Shown here: positions 6,768 to 11,236 of the stretch, in pieces | Numbering within the stretch: position 1 is the stretch's first letter | How the letters are laid out: each line of letters starts with the position of its first letter | Assembly: GCA_002782605.1 (NCBI GenBank) | Contig: PFIF01000012.1 | Span: 1 to 11,236 of the forward strand | Length of the DNA stretch: 11,236 nucleotides | Reading direction: 5' to 3' | Source: Deltaproteobacteria bacterium CG_4_8_14_3_um_filter_43_13 | Lineage (GTDB): Bacteria; Desulfobacterota; UBA8473 | The notes under the pieces: model-generated | What the model was told of the DNA's origin: nothing | What the model saw: only the letters and a program-made list of their open reading frames with translations | Database searches by the model: none | Translations under genes and position numbers: made by a program

Positions 6768-7629
6768 ACATTTTTTCTTTTTTCAATCTCAGGCTTTCCT
6801 GATAGACCTCTCTTTTGGAGATACCCTTCTCTTCTGAAATCATCCTGACCAAGGCCTTCATAGGCAAGCCATATCTCTTCTGATAATCCTGTAATAGTTG
6901 AGGTATCGATGTATCATCTCCACTGTCCGGGTCTCTCTTTCCCGACACCAACAGGGTGATTTCTCCCTTAATTTGTCGCCCATTTAAGACGGTTAAGACA
7001 TGGGTTATTTCCCCTCTTATAACCTCTTCAAAGACCTTGGTCAATTCCCTGGTCACAACTATCTCCCTATCGCCGCATATCTCCAGTAAGTCCTGGAGGG
7101 CTGCCCGCAACCTGTTAGGTGATTCATAGAAGACAAGAGTCCTTTTTTCTTCTGCCATTTTTTCAAGAAGCTTCTTTCTTGCCGTGACTTTGTTAGGCAG
7201 AAAGCCCTGGAAGACAAAACTGTCTGTAGGAAGCCCTGAGACGCTAAGAGCAGTAATTACGGCAGATACCCCTGGGATAGGGATAACTGATATTGAGCTT
7301 TGAGGGGCGAGTTTAATAAGGTGATAACCAGGGTCTGAAATACCAGGGGTGCCAGCATCTGAGACAAGAGCTATATTTTCTCCGGTCCCCAGTCGGTCTA
7401 TGAGTTTTTTGCCTTTGATAAGCTTATTGTATTCATAATAGCTGGTCAAAGGGGTTTTAATGCTGTAATGGTTAAGCAGAATCCTTGTCCTCCTTGTGTC
7501 TTCAGCGGCAATCAGGTTAACTTCTTTTAGTGTTCGCAAAGCCCTAAGGGTAATGTCTTCCATATTGCCTATGGGTGTGGCAACTATGTACAGTGTTCCT
7601 TTAGATGTGGAAGGAGTATTTTTATCCAT
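6760..7629 (-). CDS. rsmI: 16S rRNA (cytidine-1402-2'-O) methyltransferase RsmI
   Basis: The 289-residue protein has the family's conserved blocks in order. These are TLYIVATPIGNMEDITLRAL near the start, AAEDTRRTRILL, the S-adenosylmethionine-site motif LVSDAGTPGISDPG, then PGVSAVITALSVSGLP with FQGFLP, and FYESPNRL. RsmI is a tetrapyrrole-methylase-fold enzyme that methylates the 2'-hydroxyl of C1402 in 16S rRNA at the ribosomal P site. Length is normal. The ATG at 7629 lies 5 bp after the hsdR stop, and no Shine-Dalgarno sequence is visible in the last hsdR codons. Translation may therefore depend on termination of hsdR translation. The gene is widely conserved, so the restriction operon immediately upstream is the likely newcomer. 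No terminator separates it from hsdR. Confidence 0.95.
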   Translation of the reverse strand: MDKNTPSTSKGTLYIVATPIGNMEDITLRALRTLKEVNLIAAEDTRRTRILLNHYSIKTPLTSYYEYNKLIKGKKLIDRLGTGENIALVSDAGTPGISDPGYHLIKLAPQSSISVIPIPGVSAVITALSVSGLPTDSFVFQGFLPNKVTARKKLLEKMAEEKRTLVFYESPNRLRAALQDLLEICGDREIVVTRELTKVFEEVIRGEITHVLTVLNGRQIKGEITLLVSGKRDPDSGDDTSIPQLLQDYQKRYGLPMKALVRMISEEKGISKREVYQESLRLKKEKMFA

Positions 7630-7634
7630 TATTT

Positions 7635-10600
7635 TTACTTATTCACCCAATAATCTGCCAACACTTCAGCCTGTTTAAGCACTGTATCAACAGCCTTTTG
7701 CTGTTTGTCCGGAGGGTATCCGTATTTATTCAAAGTACGCCTCACGATGACCATGAGTTTTGCCCGGGCACTTTCTTTCATTGCCCAATCGATGGTCGCA
7801 TTTTTCCGGACTTTATCCGCGATTTCACGGGCTATGCTTTTCAGGGTTTCTTCGCCCAATACTTTGACTGCGCTATCGTTGATTTCCAATGCAGTGTAAA
7901 ATGCAAACTCGTCTTTCGTTAATTTTAACTTTTCTGCCAGACCGTCTATGGTTCGGATTTGCCTGGCGATTGCCAATAATTCTTCGATAATTTCCGCGGT
8001 CGTCAAAAGGTTGTTCTGGTACTTTCTTATCGATGTCTCAAGCATCTCCAAAAGATTTTTCCCTTCGGTAATATTGAATTTCAGCCGTACCTTGATTTCA
8101 TCATTGAGAATCTTCTTCAAGAGTTCAATGCCAAGATTTTTGTGCTTCATTTCCTTTACTTCTTGAAGAAATTCTTCAGAGAGCAATGAAATGTCCGGCC
8201 TTTGGATTCCCGCTGCCTCGAAAATATCCACAACTTCAGTGGATTCAACCGCCTGGGTAACGATCTGCCGGATTGCGGTCTCATAGCTTTTTTTGCCCTC
8301 CCCCTCTTCTCCTTCAAATTTCAACAGACGCGCCCGGACTGACTGGAAAAATGCGACTTCATCCGTAAGCGCAAGGGCATCTTCATGGGGTATTGCAAGA
8401 GCAAAAAGCTTTAAAAGCGTTGTGGATTCTTTAATGAAACGGTCTTTGCCCTGTTCCTGTGAAAGTATAAATTCCTCTGCTTGCAGGATAAGGGAAAGAC
8501 GCTCAGAAGTGCCGACACTAAAAAAGCGGATGTAATCAAATCCATGAAACATCTGGCGTACGACTTCAATCTTTTCCAGAAGCATTTCTAACGCTTTTTC
8601 CTGGGTCTCAACTGCATTTCCTTTTCCCCCGGAATTCGCATAAAAAGCCATTGCCTCTTTCAACGCATTTCCTATCCCGATGTAATCAACAACGAGTCCA
8701 CCTTTTTTATCATCGCCAAAGACACGGTTTACCCGTGCGATTGCCTGCATGAGCGTATGCCGCTTCATTAGCTTGTCGATATACATGGTATGAAGGCACG
8801 GGACATCAAAGCCGGTCAGCCACATATCCCGCACGATAACCAGCTTCAAAGGGTCTTGCGGATCTTTCATGCGTTCAGAAAGCACACGGCGGGCTTCTTT
8901 GTTCGTTCTATGATATGCTGGGATCACCAGCCCTTCCGGGTCTTCAGGATCAAACTCCAGTTTGTCGGACGAAGAAGAGGTCATTACGACTTTAATAGTA
9001 CCCGTTTTTAAATCCTCACTGTGCCAGTTGGGCCGAATAGCGATGATTTCATCATAAAGGGCAACAGCGATGCGGCGGCTCATGGCAACGATCATTGCCT
9101 TGCCATCAAAAATCTCTGCCCTTTTTTCATAGTGAGAAACAATATCACGCGCCAGATTCTTCAACCGTTCCGGCTGACCGACAATCGCCTCAAGTTTCGT
9201 CCATTTCGCCTTGGCTTTTTGGGTTACCGAAGCGTCGTCATCAATCATTTCCCTTTCGAATTCCTTAATAAGTTCTCTGCCTTCTTCGGTCAGATTGACC
9301 TTGGCAAGACGGCTTTCATAGTAAATTTTTACCGTGGCACCATCTTCTACTGCCTGGGCAATATCGTAGATGTCAACGTAATTACCGAAAACTGCCGGTG
9401 TGTTTATATCCGTGCTTTCAACCGGTGTGCCGGTAAAGCCGATGAATGCCGCATTCGGAAGGGCATCTCTCAGATATTTCGCAAAGCCATAGCCAATGCG
9501 TTTTCCGGTCGTCGCGCCCGATTCGTCTTTTGTATCAATCAGCTTAGCCTTAAACCCGTACTGTGTCCGGTGTGCTTCGTCCGCAATAACAATAATGTTC
9601 CGGCGTTCCGAGAGCTTTTCATAAACAAGAGTATCGGACACTGAGCCTGTCGAAGTGTCCGGGAAAAATTTCTGAATAGTTGTAAAAACAATGCCCCCCG
9701 AAGCAACTTTGAGCAGGGACTGCAAATGCTCACGGGACTCCGCCTGCACCGGGGCTTGGCCGAGTAAACTTGTAGAGCCTGCAAAAGTATCAAAGAGCTG
9801 CTGGTCAAGATCGTTGCGGTCGGTAATGACAACAATGGTCGGGTTATCCAGATTGTGAATCAATTTCCCGGCATAGAAAACCATTGAAATACTTTTCCCT
9901 GATCCCTGCGTGTGCCATATAACACCAGCTTTCCGGTTGCCTTTTTCGGCAATGGCAAGGCGTGTACTCTCAACCGCTTTATTGACCGCGTGGTATTGAT
10001 GATACGCCCCAATCTTTTTTATTGTCTCACTCTGAGTAAGTCCGGTTTTAATATCAATCTTCTTCTCTTTTTCAAAAACAATGAAATTGCGTATCAAATC
10101 AAGAAGTGTTGTCTTGTTCAGCATACCCTTTATGAGCGCTTGTAGGGGCACATCATGATGCGCCCATTCTTCCCTGCCGCCTGCCTTGTGCGAAGGCGAA
10201 GGGTTCTTCCATGCCTGAAATCTGCTGAAAGCGGATGAGATCGTCCCGGCCTTTGCTTCCAGCCCATCGGAGATCACGCAAAAAGCGTTGTAGAAAAAAA
10301 GCGAAGGAATAATAGCTTTATAGGTCTGTATCTGGTCAAAGGCTTTACGGATGGTGGCAAGCTCATCCGCAGGGTTTTTAAGTTCAATAACTACCAGCGG
10401 CAAACCGTTGATAAAGAGTATCACGTCCGGTCGTTTGTTCTGATTGCGTTCCTGTACTGTGTACTGATTTATGGCAAAGCATGAGTTGTTCTCCGGATTC
10501 TGAAAATCCACCAACCACACCCGCTCGCCGCGCTCCTGACCGTCTATACGCACAGAAACCGGAATACCTTCGGCAAGCATTTTATGAAAGGCTTCGTTCG

Positions 10601-10907
10601 CGTCAATAAGCTGGGGAGAAAACACGGACAACGTTGCTTTAAGGGCTTCTTGCCGTGCCGTTTCCGGTAGTGCAGGATTCAGACGATTGATGGCGTGTTC
10701 CAGGGTATGTTTTAGAACGACATCGCTATAGCTGCCGCGTTTTTCCGGCACACCGTAGAAAGCCGCAGGTTCAGCCACCATAAAACCCTGAGCAGCTTCA
10801 ACATCAGGCGCAATCGAAGGCCCAGGGATATAGGAAAAGCCGAGCAGTTGGAGTTCATCCAAAGAATAGGTTTCGATTTCAGATTCAGTGATTTTTTTAA
10901 TCGTCAT
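7635..10907 (-). CDS. hsdR: Type I restriction enzyme, HsdR motor and nuclease subunit
   Basis: This is a complete 1090-residue R subunit. The N-terminal nuclease domain has the PD...ExK core (RPDVILFINGLPLVVIELKNP, Asp 161, Glu 175, Lys 177). The superfamily 2 motor has Walker A HTQGSGKS (332-339), TDRNDLDQQ, FTTIQKF, the DEAH box IVIADEAHR (439-447), FTGTP (491-495) and the late motifs DMWLTGFDVP and QAIARVNRVF. A long helical C-terminus probably docks on the methyltransferase. The complex translocates DNA and cuts it away from unmethylated target sites. The ATG at 10907 has AGGG 7 nt upstream and overlaps the end of the RhuM-family gene by 11 bp. Two palindromic repeats are translated in frame: residues about 235-252, between FSRFQAWK and LIKGML, and about 416-424, between FTTIQKF and the DEAH box. 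Both appear to be surface-loop insertions. The frame is otherwise intact; partner hsdM and hsdS genes are not in the window. Confidence 0.95.
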   Translation of the reverse strand: MTIKKITESEIETYSLDELQLLGFSYIPGPSIAPDVEAAQGFMVAEPAAFYGVPEKRGSYSDVVLKHTLEHAINRLNPALPETARQEALKATLSVFSPQLIDANEAFHKMLAEGIPVSVRIDGQERGERVWLVDFQNPENNSCFAINQYTVQERNQNKRPDVILFINGLPLVVIELKNPADELATIRKAFDQIQTYKAIIPSLFFYNAFCVISDGLEAKAGTISSAFSRFQAWKNPSPSHKAGGREEWAHHDVPLQALIKGMLNKTTLLDLIRNFIVFEKEKKIDIKTGLTQSETIKKIGAYHQYHAVNKAVESTRLAIAEKGNRKAGVIWHTQGSGKSISMVFYAGKLIHNLDNPTIVVITDRNDLDQQLFDTFAGSTSLLGQAPVQAESREHLQSLLKVASGGIVFTTIQKFFPDTSTGSVSDTLVYEKLSERRNIIVIADEAHRTQYGFKAKLIDTKDESGATTGKRIGYGFAKYLRDALPNAAFIGFTGTPVESTDINTPAVFGNYVDIYDIAQAVEDGATVKIYYESRLAKVNLTEEGRELIKEFEREMIDDDASVTQKAKAKWTKLEAIVGQPERLKNLARDIVSHYEKRAEIFDGKAMIVAMSRRIAVALYDEIIAIRPNWHSEDLKTGTIKVVMTSSSSDKLEFDPEDPEGLVIPAYHRTNKEARRVLSERMKDPQDPLKLVIVRDMWLTGFDVPCLHTMYIDKLMKRHTLMQAIARVNRVFGDDKKGGLVVDYIGIGNALKEAMAFYANSGGKGNAVETQEKALEMLLEKIEVVRQMFHGFDYIRFFSVGTSERLSLILQAEEFILSQEQGKDRFIKESTTLLKLFALAIPHEDALALTDEVAFFQSVRARLLKFEGEEGEGKKSYETAIRQIVTQAVESTEVVDIFEAAGIQRPDISLLSEEFLQEVKEMKHKNLGIELLKKILNDEIKVRLKFNITEGKNLLEMLETSIRKYQNNLLTTAEIIEELLAIARQIRTIDGLAEKLKLTKDEFAFYTALEINDSAVKVLGEETLKSIAREIADKVRKNATIDWAMKESARAKLMVIVRRTLNKYGYPPDKQQKAVDTVLKQAEVLADYWVNK
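9635..9661. repeat. Palindromic repeat element inside hsdR (ACTGAGCCTGTCGAAGT type)
   Basis: CGGACACT (9635-9642) and AGTGTCCG (9654-9661) form a perfect 8-bp inverted repeat around an 11-nt centre, GAGCCTGTCGA. The core ACTGAGCCTGTCGAAGT resembles the small palindromic repeats with a TTCGACAGGCTCAGT core that are scattered in many bacterial genomes, usually between genes. Here it is translated on the minus strand as PDTSTGSVSD, between FTTIQKFF and the DEAH box of HsdR. The family resemblance is from memory; the inverted repeat is directly visible. Confidence 0.7.
10145..10203. repeat. Second palindromic element inside hsdR (GGGGCAC...GCGCCC type)
   Basis: GGGCACATCATGATGCGCCC (10146-10165) is a 20-bp palindrome with a single mismatched pair. 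It is preceded by TGTA, giving the TGTAGGGGC opening typical of dispersed intergenic palindromes. Some 20 bp on, GCCTT (10184-10188) and AAGGC (10194-10198) form a second small hairpin, followed by GAAGGG. Translated on the minus strand, the stretch gives SPSHKAGGREEWAHHDV, which interrupts the conserved passage between FSRFQAWK and LIKGML of HsdR. The reading frame is preserved. Confidence 0.6.
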
Positions 10908-11236
10908 CGTTTTTCCCTGTGATCCGCTTTATCTCTTTATCAAAATCAGAGATAAAATTTTTATCCTGAATAACGCGAAATTGTTCATACTCCTGTTCGG
11001 CTTTTATCTTTGCTTCCAGAGCAGATACCCTGCCTTTATCCTTGAGAATAGGGTAATTGGAAAATTCCAAAAAGCCGTGAAGGAAGTGCGCCCATTCTTC
11101 CATTTTTGTTACAATCTGTCTGTTGGCGCGATTTTCCGCGAGGTCAAGATAGGCTGAAACGATTTGATTGAGTTCTTTTATATGAGCTTCGCTCAGGTAA
11201 TTCTTTGCGACGGCAACATCGGATTTCAGTATTTTG
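10897..11236 (-). CDS. rhuM: RhuM-family protein, C-terminal part (cut by right window edge)
   Basis: The frame is open from the right edge to TAA at 10897 and gives 112 residues. An internal ATG at 11103 exists, but the homologous sequence clearly continues upstream of it: KSDVAVAKNYLSEAHIKELNQIVSAYLDLAENRAN. That stretch and the following MEEWAHFLHGFLEFSNYPILKDKGRVS and EYEQFRVIQDKNFISDFDKEIK match the C-terminal part of RhuM-family proteins. These were named after a gene in a Salmonella pathogenicity island and are often found inside type I restriction operons. The biochemical role of the family is not established. The stop overlaps the hsdR start by 11 bp (ATGACGATTAA), implying translational coupling. 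The N-terminal part and any promoter lie outside the window. Confidence 0.85.
   Translation of the reverse strand, partial: KILKSDVAVAKNYLSEAHIKELNQIVSAYLDLAENRANRQIVTKMEEWAHFLHGFLEFSNYPILKDKGRVSALEAKIKAEQEYEQFRVIQDKNFISDFDKEIKRITGKNDDD

Noticed and set aside
9021..9644. A 207-codon plus-strand open frame opposite hsdR.
   Set aside because: It lies entirely antisense to well-conserved HsdR motor motifs, has no recognisable domains or ribosome-binding site, and its composition is that of an antisense shadow.
10159..11101. A 15-bp exact repeat, TGCGCCCATTCTTCC, at 10159-10173 in hsdR and 11087-11101 in the RhuM-family gene, both encoding EEWAH.
   Set aside because: A single 15-bp match in 11 kb is only mildly unlikely by chance (roughly one in ten when both strands are considered), and similarity does not extend to either side. 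The segment is native in the RhuM-family protein and part of the palindromic insertion in HsdR.
1..11236. Search for CRISPR arrays, tRNA genes, transposases, and integrase or attachment sites around the accessory genes.
   Set aside because: No regularly spaced repeats, tRNA-like cloverleaf, transposase motifs or flanking direct repeats were found by eye on either strand.

Overview
Every supported gene in this window lies on the minus strand, so transcription runs from the right edge to the left. The genes suggest a Gram-negative-type bacterium with type IV pili (two PilT-family ATPases) from an anaerobic or environmental lineage. A Desulfobacterota or Nitrospirota-like host is possible, because an MJ0042-type zinc ribbon beside pil genes is common there. 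This is a weak inference: no rRNA or other taxonomic marker is present.

Right part (11236 to 7635): the distal end of a type I restriction-modification operon. The C-terminal part of a RhuM-family protein is cut by the window edge. It overlaps by 11 bp the start of a complete hsdR (motor and nuclease subunit, 1090 aa). The modification and specificity genes would lie beyond the right edge. The hsdR reading frame contains two palindromic, intergenic-repeat-like DNA elements that are translated as in-frame insertions.

Centre (7629 to 2169): chromosomal-type genes. rsmI (16S rRNA methyltransferase) begins only 5 bp after the hsdR stop codon and has no ribosome-binding site of its own that I can see. 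Next comes pilT, with a good sigma70-type promoter embedded in the 3' end of rsmI and a perfect AGGAGG. It is followed by a second, divergent PilT/PilU-like ATPase, a small protein combining a four-cysteine zinc ribbon with a receiver-like domain that lacks the phospho-acceptor aspartate, and an M18 aminopeptidase. The spacing suggests one transcript, probably about pilus retraction or twitching and its control, with the peptidase as a passenger. It ends in an intergenic region with competing hairpins and a T-tract.

Left part (1941 to 1): an accessory patch. An AAA_14/DUF4143 ATPase with its own candidate promoter overlaps a ribbon-helix-helix antitoxin-like gene. That gene runs, through an apparent internal deletion and frame change, into the last third of a PIN-domain (VapC-like) toxin, so this is a decayed toxin-antitoxin locus. 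A strong hairpin terminator follows, and then the N-terminal 98 codons of a DnaQ-like 3'-5' exonuclease that continues past the left edge.

I see no complete, obviously new defence or mobile system. The most interesting points are the pilT/PilU/pseudo-receiver cluster, the palindromic repeats translated inside hsdR, the rhuM-hsdR-rsmI coupling and the deletion-fused VapBC remnant.
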